The notes: generated from the letters alone by a model not told the origin. A stretch of 64,000 nt of DNA from an uncultured Bacteroidales bacterium (GCA_900316055.1 ONBK01000014.1:62001-126000); one strand, 5' to 3'. Positions 24,909 through 34,080 are shown, counted from the first letter of the stretch. Made by a program: numbers and translations.

Positions 24909-26858
24909 ATGAATGTTAGAAGTATAAATCCTTTCAGGAAAATTTCCTTCTGGGCGGTCAAGAAATACCGCCATTCCACCATCTCCCAGTGGTATGTGCT
25001 GGTGTTGGATGTGCTTATTTTCCTGTTCGCGTTTTTCTTGATGGAAGCACTCCGTCAAGGTGGCTTTAACGACATGACCTTCCGGGGGACGCTCTTCAAG
25101 CTTATCGTTTCGTTTGTCGTAACGCTGGTGTTCTTCCTATTCACGGGCTCCTATCGCGGCATCATCCGTCATGCGGGCATGAGCGATATCTACAAGATTA
25201 TCGTGGCTACCGTTGGACCGGCATTGCTCTTCATCGCTTTTAACTTTGTCAACAACCAGCATCGTCCGACCATTGTCCGCACCGACTACCTGCTTTCCTA
25301 TCGTGAGATATTTATGCTATATACGCTACTGGCCACCGTGATGATTATCTCGCGTTTGGTGATTCAGCGTGTCTACAACGATTATTTCCGCCGCCGCCGT
25401 CCCACCGAGAACGTCATCATCTATGGCGCTGGTGCCGCAGGCATCATCGCCTACAATGCGTTGATTCAGGATTTCCGCATCGAGTATCGCGTGGTGGCAT
25501 TCATCGACGACGATATGTCGAAGGTGAATCAGAACCTGAACGGTGTACCGGTGATGCGTGTGCGCAACGTGCTGATGCCTAAGTTTATCAAGAACAAACA
25601 GGTGAGTCAGCTCATCATCGCTATCCCCACCATCCGACTGAAACACAAACAGGCCATCACCACACGAGCTCTCGATTTGGGTCTCACAGTGAAGGCGGTG
25701 CCGCAAGTCAGCACTTGGCTCAATGGCTCTTTCTCGTCGAACCAGATTGAGGACATCAAGATTGAGGATCTGCTAGGTCGCGACCCCATCAAGATGGACA
25801 ACGTGAATATTGTCCGCGAGGTGGTCGACAAGGTGGTGATGGTCACCGGTGCTGCCGGTTCCATCGGCTCCGAAATCTGTCGTCAGCTTCTACAATACCA
25901 GCCCAAGAAGGTCATCATGGTCGATCAGGCAGAAAGTCCCATGTATGACCTGCAGTTCGAACTGAAGAACACCTACAAGGACCATCTGGAGCGCATGGAG
26001 TTCATCATCGCCAATGTCAAGGACAAGGCCCGCATGGAGGAGGTCTTCGAGACCTTCCGCCCCAACCTCGTCTATCACGCTGCAGCCTACAAGCATGTGC
26101 CTTTCATGGAGGAGAACCCCTACGAAGCCGTCTATATCAATGTCTTCGGAACCCGCAATGTGGCCGATCTCGCCATCAAGTACGGTGTGCAGAAGTTCGT
26201 CATGATTTCCACCGACAAGGCTGTGAACCCCACCAACGTGATGGGTGCCACCAAGCGTATGGCCGAGATTTATATCCAGAGCCGCTCCACCGACCAGACC
26301 CATTTCGTTACCACCCGTTTCGGTAATGTGCTTGGTTCCAACGGTTCTGTTATCCCGCTCTTCAAGAAACAGCTTGCCGCTGGTGGTCCCCTCACGGTGA
26401 CGCACAAGGACATCATCCGCTTCTTCATGACCATCCCCGAGGCCTGCAACCTGGTGCTCGAGGCGGGCGCTATGGGCGAAGGGGGCGACATCTTCGTCTT
26501 CGACATGGGCAAGCCCGTCAAGATTTACGATATGGCCCTCAAGATGATTCAGCTCTCCGGCCGCCACGATATCGAAATCAAGGAGATTGGCCTCCGTCCG
26601 GGAGAAAAGCTCTACGAGGAGCTGCTGGCCACCAAGGAGAACACCATCCCCACCTACCATCCCAAGATTATGCGCGCCCAGGTGCGCAAGTACCCCCTCG
26701 AGGCCATCGACCGCGAGTACAACGAGCTGTGGGAGGTCCTCGAAGGCATGGACGACATGAAGATTGTGGGCAAGATGAAATCCATCGTGCCGGAGTTTCT
26801 CTCCAATAACTCAATCTACTGTAAATTAGATACTTCTACCCCCCCCTCAGCGCGCTGA
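24909..26858 (+). CDS. Membrane-bound UDP-sugar 4,6-dehydratase of the CapD/PglF type
   Basis: 649 residues. Four N-terminal membrane segments (about residues 28-48, 58-80, 95-115, 130-150) precede a CoA-binding-like domain (NVIIYGAGAAGIIAYNALI). From residue 310 comes the extended SDR catalytic domain: VMVTGAAGSIGSEICRQLL, YHAAAYKHVPFMEENP, STDKAVNPTNVMGATKRM. Homologues remove water from UDP-GlcNAc to give 4-keto-6-deoxy sugars, precursors of QuiNAc, FucNAc or bacillosamine. It begins 12 bp after wbpA and probably belongs to the same operon. The exact stereochemistry is not decidable by reading. Confidence 0.9.
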   Translation: MNVRSINPFRKISFWAVKKYRHSTISQWYVLVLDVLIFLFAFFLMEALRQGGFNDMTFRGTLFKLIVSFVVTLVFFLFTGSYRGIIRHAGMSDIYKIIVATVGPALLFIAFNFVNNQHRPTIVRTDYLLSYREIFMLYTLLATVMIISRLVIQRVYNDYFRRRRPTENVIIYGAGAAGIIAYNALIQDFRIEYRVVAFIDDDMSKVNQNLNGVPVMRVRNVLMPKFIKNKQVSQLIIAIPTIRLKHKQAITTRALDLGLTVKAVPQVSTWLNGSFSSNQIEDIKIEDLLGRDPIKMDNVNIVREVVDKVVMVTGAAGSIGSEICRQLLQYQPKKVIMVDQAESPMYDLQFELKNTYKDHLERMEFIIANVKDKARMEEVFETFRPNLVYHAAAYKHVPFMEENPYEAVYINVFGTRNVADLAIKYGVQKFVMISTDKAVNPTNVMGATKRMAEIYIQSRSTDQTHFVTTRFGNVLGSNGSVIPLFKKQLAAGGPLTVTHKDIIRFFMTIPEACNLVLEAGAMGEGGDIFVFDMGKPVKIYDMALKMIQLSGRHDIEIKEIGLRPGEKLYEELLATKENTIPTYHPKIMRAQVRKYPLEAIDREYNELWEVLEGMDDMKIVGKMKSIVPEFLSNNSIYCKLDTSTPPSAR

Positions 26859-26883
26859 GTAACTGATTGTTAGACCTCTATCC

Positions 26884-28716
26884 ATGAAGTTCTCCACCCT
26901 CTTCTCCTGCATTCCTTTGAGGTTGCGGTTCCTTGGCAGCCTCTTCCTGATGCTGGTGCTGCTCTTTGTGGCACAGAAGGTGGTTTTTCTGATTTATAAC
27001 GGCTCTATGGCCGAGGGAGCGCCCTTCTTTACCTGTGTGGCGGCTCTCTGGCACGGGTTGCGGCTCGATATCGCCACCGCCTGTTATCTGTTGGTGGTGC
27101 CTGTCCTCGTGACCTTGCTCAGCCTTTTCGTCCGCATCCCCCTGCGGCGGGTGCTGGTGCCCTATTACGTGCTTATCTGTCTGGTCTTCACGCTGGCTTT
27201 CGCCGTCGATATGGTGCTCTACAGCTATTGGGGCGCCAAGCCCGATGCCAACGACCTCATCTATGCCGCACAGCCCAAGGAGATGCTGGCCGGCCTGCCG
27301 GTATGGTTCACCATTGTGGGATTCATCGTCGTGGGACTCCTCGTCTGGGGCTGTGTGATGCTCCTCCGCTGGGTCACCCCTAAGACTATAGCCCCCTTGC
27401 AGGCGAAGCCCTCATTCTGCATTCTGCATTCTACATTCTACATTCTCCTCTCTGCCTTGCTCTTCCTCGGTATGCGCGGAGGCCTCTCCGAATCCACCGC
27501 CAATCCCTCCTACGCCTACTATTCCAGCTACTCCTTCTGCAACCATGCGGCCCTCAATCCCACTTTCAATATGTTCCACTCCCTCTTCAAGATGCAGGAC
27601 CTCGGCAAGGAGTTCGACAGTATGCCCGAGGAGGAGGTGGATGCCCAGCTGGGCGATATCTTCGAGCCCGATGCCACTCTTGCCGACACCGTGCTGCGCA
27701 TCGAGCGTCCCAATGTCCTGCTGGTCATCTGGGAAGGTGGCGGCAACGGCATGGTGGGCGATAGCGTCGTGGCCCCCAATCTGCAACGATTAAGAAAAGA
27801 GGGTCTCTATTTCTCCCACGCCTATGCCAACAACTATCGCACCGATCGAGGTCTTGTCTCCATCCTCAGCGGCTGGCTGGGGTTGCCTACGGCCACGCTG
27901 ATGAAACGCCCCGACCTCTGCCGTCATCTGCCCTCCATCGCCTCGTCGCTTAAAGCGGAGGGCTACGCCACCTCGATGACCTTCGGGGGCGACATTGACT
28001 ACACCAATATGCGCATGTACTTCCTGGAGACGGGATTCACCCAAGCCAATGGTGGCGAGACCTTCCCCAAGGAGCTCTATTCCAGTGCCTGGGGAGTGCC
28101 CGATGAGTATACGCTCACCTCTGGTCTCATTCCTTCGCATAGGCCTTTCTTCTCTGCCATCCTCACCCTCAGCAGCCATGAGCCTTGGGAGGTCGACTAT
28201 CATCGTCTTGCTGACGAGCGGCAGAACGCTTTCGCCTATACCGACTCCTGCCTTGGGATCTTCGTCGACAACCTGAAAGCCTTGCCGTTGTGGGACAGCC
28301 TGCTGGTCATCGTCGTTCCCGACCACGGGGCGGTCTTCCTCGAGGGACAGTCGTCGGCCGACGTGCGGGTCTCCGAGATACCCATCCTCTGGCTCGGGGG
28401 CGCATTGGCAAAGACTGGCGAGTTCGATGGTATCGTGAACCAGAGCGACATCGCGGCGACCCTCTTGGCGCAGATGCACCTCGACATCACGCCCTTCGTC
28501 TTCAGCCGTAATGTCTTCGGAACGAAATTCTCGCAACGGAAACCCTTCGCCACGCATGCCGTGAAGAACCGCCTCAACTACATCACCCCCTCCGGTACTG
28601 CCTCCTACGACTGTGTCAGCCGCACCCTCGATCCCTCCGACCCCGCCTCGCAACACTTCCTCGAAGCCCTCCTCCAGCGCCTCTACAAGACCAGCGCCTC
28701 CCTCTCATCAAGGTAG
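26884..28716 (+). CDS. LtaS/EptA-like membrane phosphotransferase (alkaline phosphatase superfamily)
   Basis: 610 residues. Five hydrophobic segments in the first 200 residues are followed by a periplasmic sulfatase-fold domain. NVLLVIWEGGGNGM opens that domain, NYRTDRGLVSILSGW near residue 317 supplies the Thr nucleophile, and VVPDHGAVFLEG holds metal ligands. The family includes lipoteichoic acid synthases and phosphoethanolamine or phosphoglycerol transferases. In this Gram-negative context transfer of such a group to lipid A, a lipid or the polysaccharide is likely; the donor is unknown. Residues 176-187 come from a CATTCTR heptamer array at the edge of the last membrane segment. It closes the rfb-wbp gene block. 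Confidence 0.8.
   Translation: MKFSTLFSCIPLRLRFLGSLFLMLVLLFVAQKVVFLIYNGSMAEGAPFFTCVAALWHGLRLDIATACYLLVVPVLVTLLSLFVRIPLRRVLVPYYVLICLVFTLAFAVDMVLYSYWGAKPDANDLIYAAQPKEMLAGLPVWFTIVGFIVVGLLVWGCVMLLRWVTPKTIAPLQAKPSFCILHSTFYILLSALLFLGMRGGLSESTANPSYAYYSSYSFCNHAALNPTFNMFHSLFKMQDLGKEFDSMPEEEVDAQLGDIFEPDATLADTVLRIERPNVLLVIWEGGGNGMVGDSVVAPNLQRLRKEGLYFSHAYANNYRTDRGLVSILSGWLGLPTATLMKRPDLCRHLPSIASSLKAEGYATSMTFGGDIDYTNMRMYFLETGFTQANGGETFPKELYSSAWGVPDEYTLTSGLIPSHRPFFSAILTLSSHEPWEVDYHRLADERQNAFAYTDSCLGIFVDNLKALPLWDSLLVIVVPDHGAVFLEGQSSADVRVSEIPILWLGGALAKTGEFDGIVNQSDIAATLLAQMHLDITPFVFSRNVFGTKFSQRKPFATHAVKNRLNYITPSGTASYDCVSRTLDPSDPASQHFLEALLQRLYKTSASLSSR
27413..27447 (+). repeat. Heptamer array CATTCTR inside the phosphotransferase gene
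   Basis: Five exact or near-exact 7-bp units (CATTCTG twice, CATTCTA twice, CATTCTC). They read in frame as FCILHSTFYIL, between membrane segments four and five. Confidence 0.9.
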
Positions 28717-28782
28717 GGGCATTGAAAGGCAGGCACAATTTTTTCGTCGAATCAGCGTTATAAAAAAAAGAATTATCACAAT

Positions 28783-29289
28783 ATGAAACCTATCGTCAGC
28801 ATCATCATGGGCTCTACCTCCGACCTGCCGGTCATGGAGAAAGCCTGTCAGTTCTTTGAGGAGATGGAGATTCCCTTCGAGGTCAACGCCCTCTCCGCCC
28901 ACCGCACGCCTGCCGAGGTGAGCGACTTCGCCCGCAACGCACAGGGACGTGGCATCAAGGTGATTATCGCCGGTGCCGGTATGGCTGCCGCCCTGCCGGG
29001 CGTCATCGCTGCAGAGACGCCGCTGCCCGTCATCGGGGTGCCCATCAAGGGTTCCTGTCTCGAGGGGCTCGACGCCACCTTCGCCATCATGCAGATGCCT
29101 CCGGGAATTCCCGTGGCCACCGTGGCCATCAACGGCGCCCAGAATGCCGCTATCCTGGCCATGCAGATGATGGCCCTCGGTGACGATGCCCTGATGCAGA
29201 AGCTCGTCGCCTACAAGGCCGGCCTCAAGAAGAAAATCGTCAAAGCCAACGAAGAGCTGGCCCAGCTGCAGTACAAGTTTAAATGCTAA
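28783..29289 (+). CDS. purE: N5-carboxyaminoimidazole ribonucleotide mutase, class I
   Basis: 168 residues, normal length. PIVSIIMGSTSDLPVMEKA and LSAHRTPAEVSDFA are the class I PurE signatures, and IIAGAGMAAALPGVIAA and VPIKGSCLEGLDATFAIMQMP complete the active site. It converts N5-CAIR to CAIR in purine synthesis. purK is not adjacent. Spacing to the next gene is 41 bp and contains a heptamer array; no terminator is seen, so co-transcription with the kinase-deaminase gene is possible. Confidence 0.95.
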   Translation: MKPIVSIIMGSTSDLPVMEKACQFFEEMEIPFEVNALSAHRTPAEVSDFARNAQGRGIKVIIAGAGMAAALPGVIAAETPLPVIGVPIKGSCLEGLDATFAIMQMPPGIPVATVAINGAQNAAILAMQMMALGDDALMQKLVAYKAGLKKKIVKANEELAQLQYKFKC

Positions 29290-29298
29290 CCTGTACCC

Positions 29299-29326
29299 CT
29301 TAAACCTTAAACTTTAAACCTTAAAC
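29299..29326 (+). repeat. Heptamer array CTTAAAC in the purE spacer
   Basis: Four 7-bp units (CTTAAAC, CTTAAAC, TTTAAAC, CTTAAAC) ending 4 bp before the next start codon, where a ribosome-binding site would lie. Confidence 0.85.
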
Positions 29327-29330
29327 CGTA

Positions 29331-30359
29331 ATGATTACCATAGGAATCACGGGGACGTTGGGGGCCGGGAAGGGCACCATCGTCGATTATCTGGTGCAGA
29401 ACAAAGGGTTCGTGCACTATTCCGTGCGCGCTTTCCTCATCGAGGAAATCAAGCGCCGCGGGATGGAGGTGAACCGCGACAGCATGACGCTGGTGGGCAA
29501 CGACCTCCGTGCACAGCATACGCCGTCGTGGATTGTCGAGCAGCTCTACGAGAAGGCTGCCGCTTCGGGCTGCAACTGCATCATCGAGAGCATACGCACC
29601 CCGGGTGAGGTCAGCGCCCTGCGCGGCAAGCCCAATTTCTACCTCTTCGCCGTGGATGCCGACCCGAAGGTGCGCTACGAGCGCGCCGTGCTACGCGGCT
29701 CGGAGACCGACCATATCGACTACGAGACTTTTATCGCCAACGAGCAGCGCGAGATGGACAACGCTGACCCCAATAAGCAGAATCTCAAATACTGCATTGA
29801 ACATGCCGACTTTCGCTTCGACAATGGGGGCACCATCGAGCAACTCAACGCCCATGTGGAGGAGGTGCTGCACCAGATCACCTATCATCGTCCCTCATGG
29901 GACGAGTATTTCATGGACCTCGCTAATGCCGCCTCCAAACGCGCCACCTGCGACCGTGGCCGTTCGGGCTGCGTCATCGTGAAAGATAAGCAGTTGCTGG
30001 TGACGGGCTATGTGGGCTCTCCCAGCGGCCTTCCACATTGCGACGAGGTGGGCCACCTCTTCCGTCAGACCATCGATGCCGACGGACATATCTCCACCCA
30101 CTGTGTCCGCACCGTACATGCCGAACAGAACGCCATCTGTCAGGCTGCCCGTCGCGGCATCGCCCTCGACGGCGCCACGCTCTACTGCCGCATGACTCCC
30201 TGCCGCACCTGTGCCATGCTCATCATTAACTGCGGCATCAAACGCGTGGTCTGCGAGCGCAAATACCACGCCGGTGCCGAGAGCGAGGAACTGTTCCGCC
30301 AGGCCGGCATCCAGCTCGAGTTCTTCCACGACGAGGTGCAGCAGTACGCGAACCAGTAA
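29331..30359 (+). CDS. P-loop kinase-like domain fused to dCMP deaminase
   Basis: 342 residues with two domains. Residues 1-180 are a P-loop nucleotide kinase fold: MITIGITGTLGAGKGTIVDY (Walker A), IIESIRTPGE and RGSETDHIDYETF. From about residue 195 a deoxycytidylate deaminase domain follows, with zinc ligands in TVHAEQNAIC (HAE, near 262) and MTPCRTCAMLI (PCxxC, near 289). Order and fold recall AvcD-type antiphage deaminases, which have a P-loop domain before the deaminase, but this protein is shorter and sits beside purE. It is probably an enzyme of dCMP/dUMP supply; a defence role is only a possibility. Confidence 0.85.
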   Translation: MITIGITGTLGAGKGTIVDYLVQNKGFVHYSVRAFLIEEIKRRGMEVNRDSMTLVGNDLRAQHTPSWIVEQLYEKAAASGCNCIIESIRTPGEVSALRGKPNFYLFAVDADPKVRYERAVLRGSETDHIDYETFIANEQREMDNADPNKQNLKYCIEHADFRFDNGGTIEQLNAHVEEVLHQITYHRPSWDEYFMDLANAASKRATCDRGRSGCVIVKDKQLLVTGYVGSPSGLPHCDEVGHLFRQTIDADGHISTHCVRTVHAEQNAICQAARRGIALDGATLYCRMTPCRTCAMLIINCGIKRVVCERKYHAGAESEELFRQAGIQLEFFHDEVQQYANQ

Positions 30360-30369
30360 TAAAACTGGA

Positions 30370-31350
30370 ATGAGACGTTTCCTTTTGGTGGTGTTGATGG
30401 CATTGGCTCCTGTGATGGCCTATGCCACGGGGCAGGAGGGCGACGTGATGCATGTCGACGGCCAGACATGGAGTCTGTTGGGTAGGCCTGTGCATCAAGA
30501 CTCCGCCCTTTATGTCGCCCTGCGTGACCATTTGCCGGATAATAAGGTTGTTTCCACCGCCAATTATGACGGTTTTGTCTGCTATTGGAGTCTGGACGGC
30601 GACTGGCTTGTGCTCGACAGTGTGACGTATGAGATTGTCAACGAAGAATCTGACATGTTTGAGGAGGATTACTTCCTTGAGAGGTCGCTACCGCAGGAGG
30701 TGATGCGTGAAGTGTTCAAGGACTATTATATCGGCAATCGGATTGTGGCCACCTGGGTCACCGACACGCTGAGGGTGGTACAGGGAGAGATGCTATTCTA
30801 TGTACACATGGGGTGGAACAGGCACTGCGAGAGGGAGATGTTCATTGAGGTGGAGAAAGGGCATGTTGCCAATCGCGAACTCTACAACAACCGCGTGGTT
30901 GTCGACGGCTTTGATATTGAAAGATGTACACCTGAGCAATGGAGTGCCTTTAAGAATGGTTTTCTGCCGGTTCTTCGCAAGCATTTTGAGTCGGACTCGA
31001 CGGAGAAGGTCTATTTCGAAGTTGGGCGTTGCATGGTGGACTCGTTGGGGAATCTGCTTGATGCAGAGTTGATAACGCAATACAAAGGCAAGTGGGAGGA
31101 ATTTAGCAATTTGTTTTATGAATTGCGCTGGCACAAGGAGGATTACACGGAATTGGAACTTGGGAGGATGCAAGACAGTTTGGACTTGCTGAGACGGGAG
31201 ATGAGGATGGATGAATTTCCAGAATTGACGCAAGAGTTCAAGCGTTACCTGATGAGTATTAAGCCGTGGAAGGTGTTGTATATTAATGGTAAGTATTTCA
31301 CGACTCTTCAGCATTATGGTATTCCTTTCTCCCTGAAGAAGGAAGAGTGA
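30370..31350 (+). CDS. Secreted protein of unknown function
   Basis: 326 residues from ATG at 30370 (MRRFLLVVLMALAPVMAYA, a signal peptide); a longer in-frame start at 30211 lies inside the deaminase gene and is rejected. I do not recognise the mature protein. It is acidic, with a middle region (LYNNRVVVDGFDIERCTPEQW) and a C-terminus (KPWKVLYINGKYFTTLQHYG) that may resemble TonB-like pairing segments, but this is not certain. It starts 10 bp after the deaminase gene and converges with the next gene with only 1 bp between stops. Confidence 0.75.
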   Translation: MRRFLLVVLMALAPVMAYATGQEGDVMHVDGQTWSLLGRPVHQDSALYVALRDHLPDNKVVSTANYDGFVCYWSLDGDWLVLDSVTYEIVNEESDMFEEDYFLERSLPQEVMREVFKDYYIGNRIVATWVTDTLRVVQGEMLFYVHMGWNRHCEREMFIEVEKGHVANRELYNNRVVVDGFDIERCTPEQWSAFKNGFLPVLRKHFESDSTEKVYFEVGRCMVDSLGNLLDAELITQYKGKWEEFSNLFYELRWHKEDYTELELGRMQDSLDLLRREMRMDEFPELTQEFKRYLMSIKPWKVLYINGKYFTTLQHYGIPFSLKKEE

Positions 31351-31351
31351 T

Positions 31352-33715
31352 TCATAATTTCTTGAACAGCGGCGAGCGGGAGAGGTCGGTGGGGTTGGTT
31401 CCCGGGACTCCTTCGGGGACGGGCATGCCGAGTTCCTTAAAGTGTTTTATCCAATATTCGGGTAGATTGCCCTCTTTGTCGCGCCAATTCATGGGCTTGG
31501 ATTCAAAGAGGTCGTCGAAGGCTGCCTGGATGAGTTCGGAGCAGTAGTAGGCGTCGTTGTCGGGCAGGAAGGCGCTGTCGTAGGGCTTCCCGATGAGGCT
31601 ATTGGCATGGGCGATGACGGCGGCGGTGTCGAAGGGTACGGTGAGGCGGTAGACGTGGTAACCGAAATAACGGGTTTCGTTTCTGTTTTTAAAGGCATTA
31701 AACGATTGTTTGCTCACCCCTTCCTTAGGCGTGGCCTCGATGACCCACACCTTTCCGGTGCTGTCGCGTTCCACCAAGGCCACGTGGGTGTACTGGCCTG
31801 TGCTGGCGTTGATGGCTTTCGACATATCCGACCAGTTGTCTCGCAGGAATATCAGGTCACCGCTTTGGAGGGTGTCTTTCTCGTGCAGGGTGCTGTTGTC
31901 GAGATAGTTCCTGTGCATCATACTGTCGGGCATGGCCTCGCGCAGGGCTTGCCACAGGGTGGGTTGGTAGGTGAGGAATTCGGCTCCACGCCAGCGCACT
32001 GTCATCGGCAGCATCCAAGGGAAGTGAGTGCTGAAGCCGAGGTCAAGATTGGAGGAGGTGTTGCCCCAGGCTGTGAGAGTGTCGCCCTCTTGGTTGACGA
32101 GGGTGATGTAGTAGCCGTGCTTGTTGCTGCCGAACACATCGCGTTCGTAATAGACTTTATGAATGTCCAGCGTCGTGTCAGTCAAGCCGAAGTCCTGCGG
32201 GGTAGGGTAGAGGCTGTAGCGTTCGCCGAGGGTCAGCAGGGCTTGTTCGATGGACGTCACTGGCAATGGACGCTTGGCGGTGTCGTAATCCAGACGTGGC
32301 GGCTCGATGAAGTGGGCGTCGTAGCTGTCTTCGTCTGCATAACGTGAAGTCTCCACCAGGACGTCTCCACGGCGGCGGTAGCCGATGGTCTCCTTGTAAC
32401 GATTGTAGCCAAAGGTTTTATAGGTGGTGATTTCCAGACTTTGCAGGCCGGGTTTGACGAAAGCCGCCAATGGCTGGCGATAGGTGTAGGGGGTGACATG
32501 GCCGGCGGTGTCGACACTGAAGGTCTTCCCCGATTCTTCTCCTCGCATCTCGCTCACTTCGGTCATGACGATGACGCGGTCGTCGCGGTCGGGGTCGGGC
32601 GTCAAGCTTGCGATGTTGAGCGGCCGCGCCACGCGGTACCAGCCCTCGGCATCGAGGAGATAGACGCTCTTGTCGTCGTAGCCCCAGAGGAGTTTGCTAT
32701 GGGTGAGGGTGTGTTCGGGCTCGTCGAGAGGCCGCTTGTCGGTGAGGAGAGGGCAGAGGTCCACCACTCCGTCGGCGCCCACGCGCATCACCCCTTCCTC
32801 GGTCCGGCAGAAGAGTCGGCTGTCGTATACTCCGATGATGTACAGCGCTTTCACTCCCATTGGCTTCCAGCGGTCGATGTCCTCCATCAGGACTACCTGT
32901 TGGTTGTCGTCCAGTGCCCACAGCATTCCAGTGATGGGGTCTACTTCGAAGGACCGTAGCGTCAGTGGTGTGCGTTTCCATTCCGAGGCACCGGCGGTGG
33001 TATAATAGCTTTCGTTGGCTCGTCCCACAATCAGGTAATTTTTCCATGGGCGGACAAAACTCGCTCCGTTGTTGCCAGGTGTGGAATGGCGGTGCCAGGT
33101 GCGCCAGTTGTCGGAGGTGGAGTAGAAGCTCTTGTCGTGGCAGACAATCCAGCCGCTGTCGGCCGTGAGCATGTAGATTTTGTCGATGCCCGTCTTGTGG
33201 TCGAAGGCGGTGTCGCGCAGCGTGGTGAAGGTGCGTCCGCTGTCGGCGCTGAAGGTCAGGTAGCCGTCCTGCGAGCCTGTCCACATACGACCTTCCTCGC
33301 CCCGCCACACGGAATGGAACCACTCATGGCCCCGTTTGCTGACGTATTTGACGCTGTCCCACAGCAGCCCCTTCGTCGTGGTGCGTTTGAAATAGGCGCC
33401 CCACATGTTGCCCACGATAACTGCCGTGTTGCGGTCGAAGGCTGCTATATTCTCGAACCTCTCCGAATGGAATCCCCCTTCCACCCCTTCTTTCAGGGTG
33501 TGCCAGGGCGAGTGTATGTTGTCGGCGTGGAATATCTCGTTGCTCATGGTAACCATCCAGAGCGAGCCGTCGGGGGCCACGGAAGTGTAGGTGACGAAAG
33601 GATTGCGGGTCATGGGGTTGAGCTCCGCAAGGCGGTCGTGCTGCTGGGCCTGGACTAAATTGAGAATTGAGAATTGAAAATTGATAATCAGGCTGACGCA
33701 AATTAAAAGACGCAT
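31352..33715 (-). CDS. Secreted beta-propeller protein with C-terminal YiiX-like papain-fold amidase
   Basis: 787 residues. The signal peptide (MRLLICVSLIINFQFSILNL, cleaved after VQA) has a hydrophobic core encoded by a heptamer array. Residues 30-360 hold repeats such as SVAPDGSLWMVTM, GSQDGYLTFSADSGRTF and YSTSDNWRTWHRH, typical of YCF48/sortilin-like propellers. From about residue 605, LQSGDLIFLRDNWSDMS, GQYTHVALVERD (His near 641) and YYCSELIQAAFDD (Cys near 723) match YiiX-type permuted papain amidases. The second domain probably cleaves an amide bond in peptidoglycan, lipid or peptide. No clear promoter was found in the short spacer upstream. Confidence 0.8.
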   Translation of the reverse strand: MRLLICVSLIINFQFSILNLVQAQQHDRLAELNPMTRNPFVTYTSVAPDGSLWMVTMSNEIFHADNIHSPWHTLKEGVEGGFHSERFENIAAFDRNTAVIVGNMWGAYFKRTTTKGLLWDSVKYVSKRGHEWFHSVWRGEEGRMWTGSQDGYLTFSADSGRTFTTLRDTAFDHKTGIDKIYMLTADSGWIVCHDKSFYSTSDNWRTWHRHSTPGNNGASFVRPWKNYLIVGRANESYYTTAGASEWKRTPLTLRSFEVDPITGMLWALDDNQQVVLMEDIDRWKPMGVKALYIIGVYDSRLFCRTEEGVMRVGADGVVDLCPLLTDKRPLDEPEHTLTHSKLLWGYDDKSVYLLDAEGWYRVARPLNIASLTPDPDRDDRVIVMTEVSEMRGEESGKTFSVDTAGHVTPYTYRQPLAAFVKPGLQSLEITTYKTFGYNRYKETIGYRRRGDVLVETSRYADEDSYDAHFIEPPRLDYDTAKRPLPVTSIEQALLTLGERYSLYPTPQDFGLTDTTLDIHKVYYERDVFGSNKHGYYITLVNQEGDTLTAWGNTSSNLDLGFSTHFPWMLPMTVRWRGAEFLTYQPTLWQALREAMPDSMMHRNYLDNSTLHEKDTLQSGDLIFLRDNWSDMSKAINASTGQYTHVALVERDSTGKVWVIEATPKEGVSKQSFNAFKNRNETRYFGYHVYRLTVPFDTAAVIAHANSLIGKPYDSAFLPDNDAYYCSELIQAAFDDLFESKPMNWRDKEGNLPEYWIKHFKELGMPVPEGVPGTNPTDLSRSPLFKKL
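33658..33685. repeat. Heptamer array AATTGAR in a signal-peptide coding region
   Basis: Four 7-bp units on the plus strand (AATTGAG twice, AATTGAA, AATTGAT). On the coding strand they encode INFQFSILNL, the hydrophobic core of the signal peptide. Confidence 0.9.
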
Positions 33716-33752
33716 ACCTTCCCAACAATTATCTATCTATAAACTATCATCT

Positions 33753-33776
33753 AAAAAAGCCGTCCTTGCGGGCGGC
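33753..33776 (-). terminator. Terminator of the ferredoxin gene
   Basis: GC-rich hairpin GCCGCCCGCAAGGACGGC on the minus strand at 33759-33776 followed by TTTTTT. Confidence 0.9.
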
Positions 33777-33802
33777 CTTTTCTACTTTGAATCTGTGAGC
33801 GA

Positions 33803-33970
33803 TTAACCCTCCTGGATAGCACCGGTGGGGCAGGCGCCAGCGCAGGTACCGCAGCTAACGCAAGCGTTCTCGTCAATCTTGTAGATGTCGCCTTCGCTGA
33901 TAGCTCCGACGGGGCACTCATCGATGCAGGTGCCGCAAGCAACACAGATGTCAGTGATTTTGTAAGCCAT
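33803..33970 (-). CDS. Small 2[4Fe-4S] ferredoxin
   Basis: 55 residues, read by hand. MAYKITDICVACGTCIDECP and CVSCGTCAGACPTGAIQEG carry two CxxCxxCxxxCP motifs, each binding half of two [4Fe-4S] clusters. This is the normal size of clostridial-type ferredoxins, which carry low-potential electrons between oxidoreductases in the cytoplasm. It is a single-gene unit with a perfect promoter (34050-34080) and a strong terminator. A plausible partner in this window is indolepyruvate:ferredoxin oxidoreductase (IorAB), whose alpha subunit lacks its own cluster domain. Confidence 0.95.
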   Translation of the reverse strand: MAYKITDICVACGTCIDECPVGAISEGDIYKIDENACVSCGTCAGACPTGAIQEG

Positions 33971-34049
33971 TTTGGGATTAATAATTGATCAATTTTTCCT
34001 CATTTTCGCAATCCGCTCCACAAGGAGGCGTTTCGCTCAAATGCGATTG

Positions 34050-34080
34050 CAAAGATACAACCTTTTCTCAATATGGCAAA
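34050..34080 (-). promoter_or_regulatory. Ferredoxin promoter
   Basis: TATCTTTG at 34050-34057 and TTTG 19 bp upstream on the minus strand, followed by CCA as at the tRNA promoters. The best match to the housekeeping consensus among the protein-coding genes here. Confidence 0.85.
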
